Below are positions 22,867 to 34,900 of a stretch of 64,000 nt of DNA, in pieces. Source of the DNA: Oenanthe sinensis (Eukaryota > Streptophyta > Magnoliopsida > Apiales > Apiaceae); contig CM053794.1 in assembly GCA_028671895.1 (NCBI GenBank), forward strand, positions 23,980,501-24,044,500, given 5' to 3'. Below the pieces are notes generated by a model. It saw nothing but the letters and a program-made list of their open reading frames with translations. It was not told the origin of the DNA and searched no databases. The position numbers and the translations under genes were made by a program. Position 1 is the stretch's first letter. The number at the start of each line of letters is the position of its first letter.

Positions 22867-25800
22867 TTCGACGATCCAACCATACGGATGTTAATATCTG
22901 ACTATTTTAGTAATGCCAATTTTTTTTTTAAAAATCCAGTTTTATTCTATGTGATTTTATACTAGTCAAACCAGTCAAAATAGACTTTCTCTGTAACTAG
23001 TGTTGTGCTGAATGCTGAATTTATTTTTTTAAATTTCTTTTTCGATGATCCAACCGTACGGATGTTAATATCTGACTATTTTAGTAATGTCAATTTTTTT
23101 AAAAAAATTTCAGTTTTATTCTATGTGATTTTATACTAGTCAAACTAGACTTTCTCTATAACTAGTGTTGTGCTGAATGCTGAATTTATTTTTTAAAATT
23201 TCTTTTCCAAAGATCCAACTGTTCGGATGTTAATATCTGACTATTTTAGTAATGCCAATTTATTTTTAAAAAATTTCAGTTTTATTCTATGTGATTTTAT
23301 ACTAGTCAAACCGGTCAAACGAGACTTTCTCTGTAACTAATGTTGTGCTGAATGTTGAATCTATTTTTTAAAAAAAAAATTTCGACGATCCAACCGTACG
23401 GATGTTAATATCTGACTATTTTAGTGGTTACAATTTTTTTTAAAAAAAATTAAGTTTTATTCTATGTGATTTTATACTAGTCAAACCGGTCAAACGAAAC
23501 TTTCTCTGTAACTAATGTTGTGCTGAATGCAGAATCTATTTTTTTAAATTTCTTTTTCGACGATCCAACCGTACGGATGTTAATATCTGACTATTTTAGT
23601 GGTGCCAATTTATTTTTAAAAATTTCAGTTTTATTCTATGTGGTTTTATAATAGTCAAACCGGTCAAACGAGACTTTCTCTGTAACTAATGTTGTGCTGA
23701 ATGCTGAATCTATTTTTTTAAATTTCTTTTTCGACGATCCAACTGTACGGATGTTAATATCTGACTATTTTTGTGGTGCAAATTTCTTTTAAAAAAATTC
23801 AGTTTTATTCTATGTGATTTTATATTAGTCAAACCGGCCAAACTAGACGTTCTCTATAACTCGTATTGTGTTGAATACTGAATCTATTTTTTTAAATTTC
23901 TTTTTCGACGATCCAACCGTACGGATGTTAATATCTGGCAATTTTAGTAATGCCAATTTTTTTTAAAAAAATTCAGTTTTATTCTATGTGATTTTATACT
24001 AGTCAAACCAGTCAAACTAGACTTTCTCTGTAACTAGTGTTGTGCTGAATGCTGAATTTATTTTTCAAAATTTCTTTTCCGATAATCCAACCGTACGGAT
24101 GTTAATATCTGACTATTTTAGTAATGCTAATTTTTTTTAAAATTTTCAGTTTTCTTCTATGTGATTTTATACTAGTCAAACCGGTCAAACTAGACTTTCT
24201 CTATAACTAGTGTTGTGCTGAATGTTGAATTTATTTTTTTTAATTTCTTTTCCGATGATCCAATTGTACGGATGTTAATATCTGATTGTTTAGTAATGCC
24301 AATTTATTTTTAAAAAAATTCAGTTTAATCTATGTGATTTTATACTAGTCAAATCGGTCAAACGAGACTTTCTCTATAACTAATGTTATGCTGAATGTTG
24401 AATCTATTTTTTTAAATTTATTTTTCGACGATCCAACCATACGGATGTTAATATCTGACTATTTTAGTGGTACCAATTTTTTTTATAAAATTTCAGTTTT
24501 ATTTTATGTGATATTATACTAGTTAAACCGGTCAAACGAGACTTTCTCTTTAACTAAAGTTGTCCTGAATGCTGAATCTATTTTTTTAAATTTCTTTTTC
24601 GACGATCAAACCGTACGGATGTTAATATCTGACTATTTTAGTGGAGTCAATTTTTTATTAAAAAAATTCAATTTTATTCTATGTGATTTTATACTTGTCA
24701 AATTGGTCAAACGAGACTTTCTCTGTAACAAATGTTGTGCTGAATCTATTTTTTTAAATTTATTTTTCGACGATCCAACCGTACGGATGTTAATATATGA
24801 CTATTTTCGTGGTGCCAATTTTTTTAAAAAAAAATTCAATTTTATTCTATGTAATTTTATAGTAGTCAAACCGGTCAAACGAGATTTTCTCTGTAACTAA
24901 TGTTGTGCTGAATGCTGAATCTATTTTTTTAAATTTCTTTTTCGACGATCCAATCGTACAGATATTATTATCTGATTATTTTAGTGGAACCAATTTGTTT
25001 TAAAAAATTCCAGTTTTATTCTATGTGATTTTATACTAGTCAAACCGGTCAAACTAGACGTTCTCTATAACTATTGTTGTGCTGAATACTGAATCTATTT
25101 TTTTAAATTTATTTTTCGACGATCCAACCGTACGGATGTTAATATCTAACTATTTTAGTAATGTCAATTTTTTTTAAAAAAATTTCAGTTTTATTCTATG
25201 TGATTTTATACTAGTCAAACCGATCAAACAAGACTTTCTCTATGACTAATGTTGTGCTGAATGCTGAATTTATTTTTTTTAATTTATATTTCGACGATCC
25301 AACCGTACGGATGTTAATATCTAACTATTTTAGTGGTGCCAATTTTTTTTTTTAAATTTCAGTTTTATTCTATATGATTTTATACTAGTCAAACCGGTCA
25401 AACGAGACTTTCTCTGTAGCTAATGTTGTGTTGAATGCTGAATCTATTTTTTTAAATTTCGTTTTCGACGATCCAATCATACAGATGTTAATATATGACT
25501 ATTTTAGTGGCACCAATTTTTTTTTTAAAATTCAGTTTTATTCTATGTGATTTTATACTAGTCAAACCGGTCAAACTAGACGTTCTCTATAACTAGTGTT
25601 TTGCTGAATACTGAATCTTTTTTTTAAAATCTCTTTTTCGACGATCCAACCGTACGGATGTTAATATCTGACTATTTTAGTAATGCCATTTTTTTAAAAA
25701 AATTCAGTTTTATTATATGTGATTTTATACTAGTCAAACCGGTCAAACTAGAATTTCTCTGGAACTAGTGTTGTGCTGAATGCTGAATTTATTTTTTAAA

Positions 25801-25995
25801 TTTCTTTTCCGATGATCCAACCATACGGATGTTAATATATGACTATTTTAGTAATGCCAATTTATTTATAAAAAATTTAATTTTATTCTATCTGATTTTA
25901 TACTTGTCAAACCGGTCAAACTAGACGTTCTCTATAACTAGTGTTGTGCTTAATACTGAATCTATTTTTTAAAATTTCTTTTTCGACGATCCAAG
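22867..25995. repeat. ~172-bp tandem array, right half (about 19 units)
   Basis: This continues the array at 14966-17927 with the same landmarks and period, restarting mid-unit at TTCGACGATCC. It decays at 25990 into unique AT-rich sequence. Together the halves give about 36 units. Confidence 0.93.
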
Positions 25996-26614
25996 TTTTA
26001 AAATTTTTAGATTATATCTGAAAGTAAATTAGATATATTTTTTAAAGATATAATTTTACTATGAATAGAATAAACAAAATATTTAATTTAGGATGAAAAG
26101 AGTAATTTATATTACATATATTTAAAATAAGTACATTTATGTAAATATGTATGGTGCATTTTTATTATATTTTAAAAGTAATTAGAAAATCAAAATTAAA
26201 AAATTAATTGAGGCGGCACAAAGCAAGAAATGAAAAATTGGGGCGCTCATCTTTCCCCACAAAACGAAAATTATTTTTTGGCATTTCTCCTTTTTTGTAT
26301 TTACCAAACACAATATACAGACTCTTCACAGAAACTCCCGAGTCATTTTCTCAGTTTTACTTCTTTTCTTCAGTTTCTCGTTCACAATATACATCGTTCT
26401 TTAATTCGAGGTATATCATTCTTGGCTAATTTTGGCTTTTTTCACGCGATTTAAGGTTTAAATTTGGGGCTTCGATTTGGGGTTTACATTATTAGTTGAA
26501 TTTCTCGTGTAACTTGTCTATGCCTTTAGATATGAATTGTACTTAATTTAGTTCGTCCTTTTAATATTTACATCTTGATTCAAATATTGAAGCTAATTGA
26601 GTTGATGAAAGAAG
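25996..26614 (+). other. Noncoding lead of a captured gene fragment
   Basis: After the array ends, 25996-26200 is AT-rich with nothing recognisable. From about 26300 the sequence looks like a plant 5' UTR with CT-rich tracts and a possible splice donor ATTCGAG|GTATAT at 26409, followed by an intron-like stretch reaching the coding piece at 26615. The ORFs at 26208-26454 have no recognisable similarity. Confidence 0.4.
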
Positions 26615-26919
26615 ATACCTAGGCCAGGTCCCAGACCTTATGAGTGTGTTAGAAGAGCTTGGCATAGTGATAGACACCAGCTCATTAGAGGTTCAGTCAT
26701 TCAACAGATTTTGAGGTATGTTTTATGTGTATTTTTGCTTGATTTCTTGATGTTTTAAGTGGGTTTCATTTGGCTTTAGTGGTTCCCATCATGTGTTTGA
26801 TTAGGGTTGTCAATGGAAGACACTTCTCTGCTACTAAAGGGAATAAAGAGTGACAAGAGAAGTTACCTATTGTTGTGTGCAAAGTTGAGTAAATTATCTA
26901 CTCCAAGGCTAATTCTGAG
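26615..26919 (+). pseudogene. Two-exon fragment of a short plant-conserved protein
   Basis: Exon 26615-26715 encodes RPGPRPYECVRRAWHSDRHQ and further residues. It ends at AG|GTATGT; the intron closes at TTAG before 26805, and the phase joins correctly into exon 26805-26919 (VNGRHFSATKGNKE, then KLPIVV and YSKANSE), which ends at GAG|GTAATT. From memory this matches the N-terminal half of a small conserved plant protein of unknown function; I cannot name it. Degeneration is clear: the expected ATG is ATA, a Trp codon is TGA, a Glu codon is TAA, and the following exon is not found. Retained introns mean capture as genomic DNA, not a retrocopy. Confidence 0.72.
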
Positions 26920-27587
26920 GTAATTTGGATGTTTTGTCTTGTACCTGTCACATTTTTCTTTTGTTATGTGGTTATGTGTTTGCTAAATTATGGAGTTGGT
27001 TAGGTTGAATATGAAAGGCATAGGTGTACTAACTTGTAACACTTAATTACTATGTAACTCAACTAGGTAAAAGATAAAACAACAGCAAAAACAAGAGAAA
27101 CTGAAGAAGCACATGGAATCAATCAACTGAAGAAATGGTAATGATACTTAGTAACTACAAGTAACTAATTTGGTTAATCAAGGATGCATAAGTGAGAAGA
27201 AGTTCAATTTCAGTATTGCTCATGCCCTAACTTATCTAATGGAGAATCAAATTAATGTCAAAGAAGTATCAAGAAGACCAAAGTGATTTCATGTAATGTA
27301 TCTCAACAACTGGATAATGTGAAGGTTAATCAACAAATGAGAACTGACATTCAGAAGCAAGAACCCCTACAAGACTAGTCACTTATGAACCAGACCATTG
27401 CATCAAGTGTCAGGACATTGGAGGCAAGTTCATGTCAGTAATAGAAGATCTCATTTGAATCGAGTGAGGAAAAGAAATTGAAGAAGCTAGGGAAACTTGC
27501 TCATAAAGGTTAATCCACAATTAGTCTCTAATGAAAGTCAACATTGGATGAGTGCATATTTGCCAAGGCAAATGTCGATCCACAGAA

Positions 27588-27825
27588 GATCGAGATGCGG
27601 ATCGAGATTGATAATTGAAGACAAACATTGCAAGGCAAATCTCGATCCACGACAGATCGAGATCGAGATCGAGATCGAGATCGAGATCGAGATTCTCACA
27701 GATCGAGATCGAGATCGAGAACGAGATTTTCACAGATCGAGATCGAGATTTTCACAGATAGAGATCGAGATTCTCACAGATCGAGATCGAGATGGGTCCA
27801 GGCCGAGATCGAGATGCGGGTCGAT
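27588..27825. repeat. GATCGA motif array in the A LTR
   Basis: Runs of (GATCGA)n are spaced by TTCTCACA and TTTTCACA links. It lies about 140 bp upstream of the TATA box, the enhancer position of an LTR. The same words recur at 35588-35771 and in the right LTR at 41577-41813. The repeat reads as RDRD or EIEI in the plus frames, which is not a gene. Confidence 0.88.
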
Positions 27826-27960
27826 ATGTAACATTTAATGTTCAAGGGACAAGTGGCTTATTGTGAACGGTTGATCCAGAGTGGTTGGAAAGTACTTTTT
27901 ATTGACGAGTCCTGATTGGGCCACGTACACAAAAAGGACAAGATCAAGACTACATGACAT

Positions 27961-27967
27961 TATAAAA
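27961..27967 (+). promoter_or_regulatory. TATA box of the A LTR promoter
   Basis: TATAAAA follows the GATCGA array and a CCACGTAC word; the U3/R boundary should fall about 30 bp downstream. The sister LTR has the same site at 41964-41970. Confidence 0.65.
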
Positions 27968-28277
27968 GCAGCACTTTGTTTTTATTAGTAAAAAGACTTT
28001 CATCATCTCTATTATTCAACGATATTTTTAAAGAGAGAGCATTTACTGTAAAACAAAAAGTGAGAGAGAGGATCAGTTGAATCTAGCTTTAATTGCTGTA
28101 TTTATTGTTCAACTGATCATGATGCTTTTATGAATGTTGTAGCAAATCCTTCAATGAATATAAAGAAATATTCTTGAAATTCTGTGTCATCATTTATTAC
28201 CTATATATTGTTTTTTCTCTCATTAATTTTAAACAGTTGTATTCACCCCCCCTCTACAACACTTTGGACCTAACAAT

Positions 28278-28289
28278 TGGTATCAGAGC
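28278..28289 (+). other. tRNA-iMet primer-binding site of A
   Basis: TGGTATCAGAGC two bases after the LTR end. Confidence 0.9.
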
Positions 28290-29125
28290 CCCTGTTAAAC
28301 ACATCTAACAGAGATCCTATTGTGTTGTTTGAGCTGGTTCTTGAAAATCCCAGATCCATTTTTTCTTGAAGTTTGTGCCGAAAGTTTTTATTTATTTCTT
28401 CTTGAAAAAGTCATAGATCTAAAAAGTTCTGAGTCATAGTGTAAGGAATATTTGTACAAAATTCCAAAACATTGTACTTTAGAGCTTTGTGGGTTTTCCT
28501 GTGGTCATAACTGGAATCAACTGATTGACTAAACAAAAAGGACATTTTCGAACTTCTGTCAACTAGGAAGTGGACAACTTTTTGTTTGGACTTGAGAAAG
28601 TGGTAGACTCTGCTACTGTTCCTGTGATTAGAACTAACTTGGTTGAATCTTAAGTGCAAAATCCGTTGGATATTAAGTGTTGGATATTAAGTGGTTCTAT
28701 AATAAACAGAAGATATAGAAGATTTCAAGTGGTTACTTCAAGTAGATTCCAGAAGAAGAATGCAAACAGTGAAGAAGAAATTATGACAGAAGGCCTCTAG
28801 ATAAATGTTATTTAAATGGAGAATATTTATTTAGTATGACAATATGAACCAGACAGTACATTTGTGTGTCAACTAAAATAATATTTATTTCTTCATTTAA
28901 TTCAAAAGGTTTTAAGAAAAGAAGACAAAGAAAACACGGGAAGATCTCAAGACCGACAGCACGGCTAATGCAAGTAAAGATAGTATTTTAATTCTACTAT
29001 CAAATGTTAATTAATTATTTAATTTATCTAATTAAATTAATTCAAGTTGAATTTAATTTAATTTATAAATTAACTAATTAAATTAAGTAGAATTAATTTA
29101 CTATAAAAGAAATGGTTTAATAGGA

Positions 29126-29190
<65 letters not shown>

Positions 29191-29228
29191 CTGTTAGTAT
29201 GACTTATCAATAAGTCATACCGAGTTTC

Positions 29229-29295
<67 letters not shown>

Positions 29296-29358
29296 TCAAG
29301 TAAATACAATTTATTGTAATTTGAAAAGTGTATTATCTTAATTTTAAACTTTATTAAA
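28290..29358 (+). other. Hybrid leader of copia A containing B-LTR sequence
   Basis: Up to about 28690 this is A-specific leader. From GTGGTTCTATAATAAACAG onward it is collinear with the B LTR interior (54949 onward), including the AT-dinucleotide runs at 29130-29188 and 29230-29292. After the second run it switches to a short unique stretch before gag. The ORFs inside are AT-repeat artefacts. Confidence 0.8.
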
Positions 29359-31905
29359 ATGGTCGCCGCACACAGATTTAAGATACCTCCTTTTGATGCA
29401 CAACATTATGACAAATGGACAGGAAGGATGAAAGCCTACCTTGAATCAATAAACAAGGTATACTTGAGAATATTGGAGAACGGTCCATACATACCCATGA
29501 GAATTGAGCCAGAGCGAATGGAAGGAGGGATACTAATACCATCCCGGTCTGTTCCTAAAGAGGAAATGGAGTTTTCAGACGCAGATAAAGAATTGGTTGG
29601 TATGGATGCGTCGTTACGCAACGTCATAATTGAATCCCTAAACTCAGAGTACTATGTTCAAATAAAGGGATTAAAAACAGCTAAAGCCATGTGGGATAAA
29701 CTGGTTGTAGTGATGGAAGGGACCGAGGAAGTTAGAGATAATCACAAGCGCATTCTGATTTCTGAATATGAATCGTTCAGATGCGAACGAGGAGAAAGTG
29801 TAGCGGATGTTTACAAACGTTATAGTAAATTGCTTATCGAGCTGAGTATAAGAGATAAAGTCTATCCACTGGCAGATTCAAATATCAAGTTTCTTTTGAA
29901 TTTGCCTAAACATCTGGAACATAGGATCACTGCCATTCGAGAGTCAAGAGACTTGAAAAATACCTCTCTCGAAAAGCTGTATGGTGTTTTAAAGACCTAC
30001 GAGCTGGAGCAAGAACAAAATGACAAAAGAGGATCCTACAATAGTGGAGAATACAAAGCGGTAAGTGAATCTGGACTTATAGCTGAAGAGTCTACTGCAA
30101 AGGCACTTGCAGCTGTCTCATTGAAAACTGCTAATCCTGAAAGGGTGATATTAGATATTGAAGATCCATCCGAAGAAAGTGAGGATGAATATTATACCCT
30201 TGAAGAGCTGGACAAATTAGAAGACAAGTCATATGCTTGTATTGCTCGAGAATTTGCTCATATCAGCTTCAGGAAGCCAAGAAAAGGTAAAGGACGATTT
30301 GGTAGTTCTTTCAGCCAAAGCAGCAGCAGCAGCAGAGGTAGTAGTGTAAGTGGCCGGGGAAATTACAGCGGTCGAGGTAGCACGTCTAGTAGTGGCTACA
30401 GACCTAACCTGGTAGACAAGAACAAGTTCAGATGCTTTAACTGCAATGAATTGGGACACTTTGCAACAGAGTGCAAGAAACCCAAATACGTTCATCCCAA
30501 GGAATCCTATGCTGATCTGAAAAAGAAATATGATGTCTTGGTTAGCAAGCAACAGAAGGAAAGCCGGGCTTATGTTGTGACTGAAGGGAAGGGTTGGGAC
30601 GAGTCTGATGAAGATGAAGATCAGGAGCTATGCAACTTCGCTTTAATGGCAAAATCTTCAGAACAATCAGAGGTACCAATTCTAACCGTAAATGAAATGT
30701 CTATTTCTGAGTACCAAAATGAATTAGCTGCCATGACTAAAGGCATGTACAATCTCCAACTAAATCTAATTGTTGTTAATGAGGAAAATGATAAACTCTC
30801 CCTTAAGAATAGACTTCTCGAGGCCAGGGTAGAGGAATTAGAATCAGGAGAAAGTAAAGAAAGGCAGTTAATGAATCAGGTAGACGTTTTAGAACACAAG
30901 CTTAAGATTAGGGAAGACCTTAACGAAGAACTTAAAAATGAATTAGCTGAGCTTAAAATAACATGTCAATCTTTTAAAGAAGCCGCTAATAAAGTTTTCG
31001 TAGAAAGGGACATGTACATGAAACTGGCAGGCAAGAGTAAAAATGAAAAAGTAAACATAGGACTTGACTACACACAGAAAAAGAAAAATAGGGCTGCTGA
31101 GTTGTTAGAGCCAGTGTTAGTCAAAGAAAATGTGCCTGAGGTTTTAGGGGATGTTAGAAAACCTATCTTTAAGCAGTTTGAGCCTAGGACAATAGATCAT
31201 GTTGCTGTTAAAATTGAACATGAGATTAAAATGGAAAAAGAGTTGGAAGAACAAGTAGTAGGACCTACAACTTCTAAGAGAGCGAGTAAGATTGCTTATG
31301 CTAAGAGAGGTGTAGGAACCAAGGAGGCTAAGACGGTGTCATATAAACAATGGGTAGCAGGGTCAGACCAAATGAAAACACCTGTAGAGGTAATTAAAAC
31401 TGAACCTGTATCTGTATCTACATCTACACGAGCTAAGAAGGCATGCTATATTTGTAATCAAACTGATCATTTGTCTTACTATTGCCCGTTCTATGTAGAG
31501 GAAGAAAAATATGTTGGTTGTAATGCCATGCCTGCAACTACTGCTTTGCCTAACATGTATGCAAATCATGCCAAATGCAATAATCCAAATTGTATGCCAT
31601 GTGCTGTAAACATCATGCATGCTTATTTTAATTTAATGAATACTACTAGTGCATCTGTTGAACATACATCTAGTAGTAGTAAGAAAAAGCATGCGGGGTC
31701 AAAGGCTAAGACTTCAAGTCCTCCTAAAGTTAGGAGTGACCAGTCTACTCCCAAACCTGACAAACCAGTCAAGGTTGACAAGGGAAAAGACAAAGTCAAG
31801 ATGAATGCCCCTGATGGAAACAAGGCAAAGCCTTCTGTATCTGAAAAGAAAAAGGAAATTATTGATGTCGGGCCCAAACATCATTGGGTTCCGAAGAACA
31901 CCTAA
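29359..31905 (+). CDS. gag: Copia A Gag, intact frame (848 aa)
   Basis: Nucleocapsid/capsid polyprotein of a Sirevirus-like element. The N terminus MVAAHRFKIPPFD leads into the UBN2-type gag domain (EYESFRCERGESVADVYKRY around residues 135-155, LEKLYGVLKTYELE around 210). A Ser/Gly/Arg stretch precedes the CCHC knuckle CFNCNELGHFATEC (about residue 359). A central acidic, coiled-coil-prone region follows, then a second CX2CX4HX4C site CYICNQTDHLSYYC (about residue 696). It ends at PKHHWVPKNT. It is the only Gag in the copia cluster besides B that is uninterrupted. Pol begins in a different frame (-1). Confidence 0.93.
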   Translation: MVAAHRFKIPPFDAQHYDKWTGRMKAYLESINKVYLRILENGPYIPMRIEPERMEGGILIPSRSVPKEEMEFSDADKELVGMDASLRNVIIESLNSEYYVQIKGLKTAKAMWDKLVVVMEGTEEVRDNHKRILISEYESFRCERGESVADVYKRYSKLLIELSIRDKVYPLADSNIKFLLNLPKHLEHRITAIRESRDLKNTSLEKLYGVLKTYELEQEQNDKRGSYNSGEYKAVSESGLIAEESTAKALAAVSLKTANPERVILDIEDPSEESEDEYYTLEELDKLEDKSYACIAREFAHISFRKPRKGKGRFGSSFSQSSSSSRGSSVSGRGNYSGRGSTSSSGYRPNLVDKNKFRCFNCNELGHFATECKKPKYVHPKESYADLKKKYDVLVSKQQKESRAYVVTEGKGWDESDEDEDQELCNFALMAKSSEQSEVPILTVNEMSISEYQNELAAMTKGMYNLQLNLIVVNEENDKLSLKNRLLEARVEELESGESKERQLMNQVDVLEHKLKIREDLNEELKNELAELKITCQSFKEAANKVFVERDMYMKLAGKSKNEKVNIGLDYTQKKKNRAAELLEPVLVKENVPEVLGDVRKPIFKQFEPRTIDHVAVKIEHEIKMEKELEEQVVGPTTSKRASKIAYAKRGVGTKEAKTVSYKQWVAGSDQMKTPVEVIKTEPVSVSTSTRAKKACYICNQTDHLSYYCPFYVEEEKYVGCNAMPATTALPNMYANHAKCNNPNCMPCAVNIMHAYFNLMNTTSASVEHTSSSSKKKHAGSKAKTSSPPKVRSDQSTPKPDKPVKVDKGKDKVKMNAPDGNKAKPSVSEKKKEIIDVGPKHHWVPKNT

Positions 31906-34900
31906 CCTTTCTGGATTTGCAGGGCAGTGAACAGGAAAAGAGTAAAGTCATATGGGTGCTGGACAGTGGAGCATCGAGGCATATGACCGGCAATAAGTCC
32001 CTGCTAACAGATTTGGTGTTGAGAGCCGGCTCCGTGGTTACTTTTGGAGATAACAGCAAAGGTTACACCAGGGGATATGGCAAGATTATTTGTGGAAATG
32101 TTATCATTGAGGACGTGTCTTTTGTGGAAGGATTGCGACATAATCTCCTCAGCGTTAGTCAGTTCACCGACAGGGGTTTTGACGTCAACTTTGGGAAGCA
32201 TGATTGTTCGATTCGAAGCAAAAAGGATGGAAGCCTTGCTCTCAAAGGAGTAAGGAAGTCAAATTTGTTCATAGCCGACATGAATTCTGCTGATCAGTCT
32301 GAAGTCACGTGTTTCTACAGCAAGGCTTCTGCTGATGAAAGTTGGCTATGGCATAAAAGATTATCTCACCTGAACTTTAAAGCAATGAATAATCTCGTAA
32401 GGAGAGAATTGGTGAGAGGGCTGCCGCAGATGGAGTTTACTCCAGATGGACTCTGCGAAGCATGTGAGATGGGAAAATCAAAAAGAGCCTCGCATAAGGA
32501 TAAACAAATGAATAGCATTACCGAGCCCCTACAACTTCTTCACATGGATTTGTTTGGACCCGTCAATGTTATGTCAATGTCAAGGGAAAGATATGCGCTG
32601 GTAATTGTCGATGACTTTTCCAAATACACATGGGTAAAGTTTGTGACATCGAAAGATGAAGTGCCACATGAGATCATTAGGCATGTACTGGTAATTGAAA
32701 ACGTAGCAAGTCTGACTGTGAAGACTATCCGATCCGACAACGGGACAGAATTCAAGAACTCAGTATTAATGGATTTCTGCATATCTAAAGGGATCAGACG
32801 ACAGTATTCAGCACCGAGAACACCGCAACAGAATGGGGTGGTAGAAAGGAAGAATAGGACACTGGTTGAAGCAGCTAGGACAATGCTGTATGAGTCAAGA
32901 CTTCCTTTGTATTTTTGGGCTGAAGCAGTTAGCGCGGCGTGTTATACACAGAACAGAACCCTGATTACAAAAGACTATAATGAGACGCCTTACTATCTGA
33001 TGAATAAACGAAAACCATCTATCAACTACTTCCACGTGTTTGGTGCCAAATGCTTTGTGTTAAGAGACAATGCACAACTTGGGAAGTTTGATGCCAAAGC
33101 AGATGAAGGGGTTTTCATTGGATATTCTCTTGAAGTAGTAGCAGCGTACAAGGTGTTTGTGCTTAATGATCGCAAGGTGGTTGAAAGCCTTAATGTCACA
33201 TTCGACGACTCAAAGCTCCCTTCTATACAAAAAGAAGACAGTTAGCCCACTTCCCTAAGATTTGAAAATATGGATATTGATGAAGTGGATACAGTTCCTG
33301 AGTCTGTAGTGCAGGGTAGTGATACAATGATAAATAATGTAATTAATCAAGAGTCTAGTGTTTCGCCAATACAAAACACTAGGGCTGAGGGATCACCTTC
33401 CATTAGACCTGGTACTAACTCAGGGGGAGTAAGTATGCACTCAGGGGGAACAGCTCACTCAGGGGGAGCTAGTACTGGCTCAGAAGGAGCTAGTGGAAGT
33501 GCTTCTAGACTAAGTCACCTTCACTTACAAGATCAAGCTGAGTCATCAAGAACATTTGCTAGGGATCGTACTTGGAGCAAGGACCATCCGTTTGAGCTAA
33601 TTATTGGTGATCCAGATGCCGGAGTGACTACTAAAGGAAAAGCTAGAGCTGAAATTGCCACTGAGAATGAATGTCTATACTCAGTGTTCCTTTCTCAATT
33701 GGAACCTAAAGTGGTGGAAGAAGCCCTAGATGACGCTGATTGGGTGATTGCTATGCAAGAAGAACTCAATCAGTTTGAAAGGCAGAAGGTGTGGAAGCCA
33801 GTACCCAGACCAAAGAATAGATCTGTTGTTGGAACAAAATGGGTATTTAGAAACAAGCTGGATGAAAACGGACTTGTAACACGAAATAAAGCTCGCCTGG
33901 TTGCTAAGGGTTATACTCAAAGAGAAGGAATTGATTATGATGAAACCTACGCACCAGTAGCAAGGCTAGAGGCCGTAAGGATGTTCTTAGCATTCGCAGC
34001 ACATCATGGTTTTAAAGTCTATCAGATGGATGTCAAGAGTGCATTCTTAAACGGTGAACTGGATGAAGAAGTGTATGTTGATCAACCTCTTGGGTTTGTC
34101 GACAGCAAATACTGTGATTATGTTTATCGCCTCTTCAAATCAGTATATGGCCTTAAGCAGTCTCCGCGGAAGTGGTATGAAACTCTGTCAGACTTCTTAC
34201 TAGAAAGTGGTTTCACCAGAGGAGTAATCGACAAGACGCTTTTCTACAAGAAATGCAAAGATGATCTAATAATGGTGCAAGTATATGTGGATGACATTAT
34301 CTTTGGGTCTGCAAATGAGAAGCTGTGTGCTAAATTCGCAAAGTTAATGCAATCAAGGTATGAGATGAGCATGATGGGAGAGCTGACGTTCTTTCTCGGT
34401 ATTCAAGTTAGTCAGAAGAAGGACGGGATATTTATCTGCCAGACCAAGTACATTCATGATCTATTAAAGAAGTATGGTCTCGAAGATGTATCACAAGCTA
34501 AGACTCCTATGGCAACAGCCACGAAGCTTGACGAGGATAAAGCGGGAAAACCTGTAGACATCTCAAGCTATCGAGGTATGATCGGCTCTCTTTTGTATTT
34601 AACTGCTAGCAGACCTGATATTATGTTCTCTACATGCTTATGTGCAAGGTTCCAAGCGGATCCTAGAGAGTCACATCTCATAGCCGTAAAGCGTATTTTT
34701 AGGTATCTCAAGGGAACATCAAATCTTGGGATTTGGTACCCAAGAGATACAGGGTTTAATCTTGTTGGCTATTCAGATTCAGATTACGCAGGTTGTAGAA
34801 TAGATAGGAAGAGCACTTCAGGAAGCTGTCAGTTTCTTGGAAGAAGGTTGGTGTCTTGACAAAGCAAGAAACAACACACAGTATCTACCTCGACAGCTGA

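Larger units (their letters stand above)
27012..28275 (+). repeat. Copia A 5' LTR
   Basis: It begins TGAAAGGCATAGGTG and ends TTGGACCTAACA. It is nearly identical to 41003-42282; the length difference is mainly in a C run near the 3' end and the GATCGA repeat number. It starts inside the intron of the captured gene fragment. The preceding five bases GAATA are not repeated after element B. Confidence 0.93.

Noticed and set aside
26208..26454. Two overlapping ORFs ahead of the captured gene piece
   Set aside because: No recognisable similarity; the stretch looks like a 5' UTR and intron.
27497..27838. ORFs encoding RDRDRD or EIEIEI repeats in the A LTR
   Set aside because: They arise from the GATCGA repeat in three frames on both strands and lie in LTR regulatory DNA; the same occurs at 41512-41841.
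29127..29309. 60-codon ORF of IYIYIY
   Set aside because: It is an AT-dinucleotide run.
30229..30552. Antisense ORFs under copia gag, pol and ORF3 (also 37840-38160 and 45619-46131)
   Set aside because: They are shadows of strong plus-strand coding frames with clear domains.
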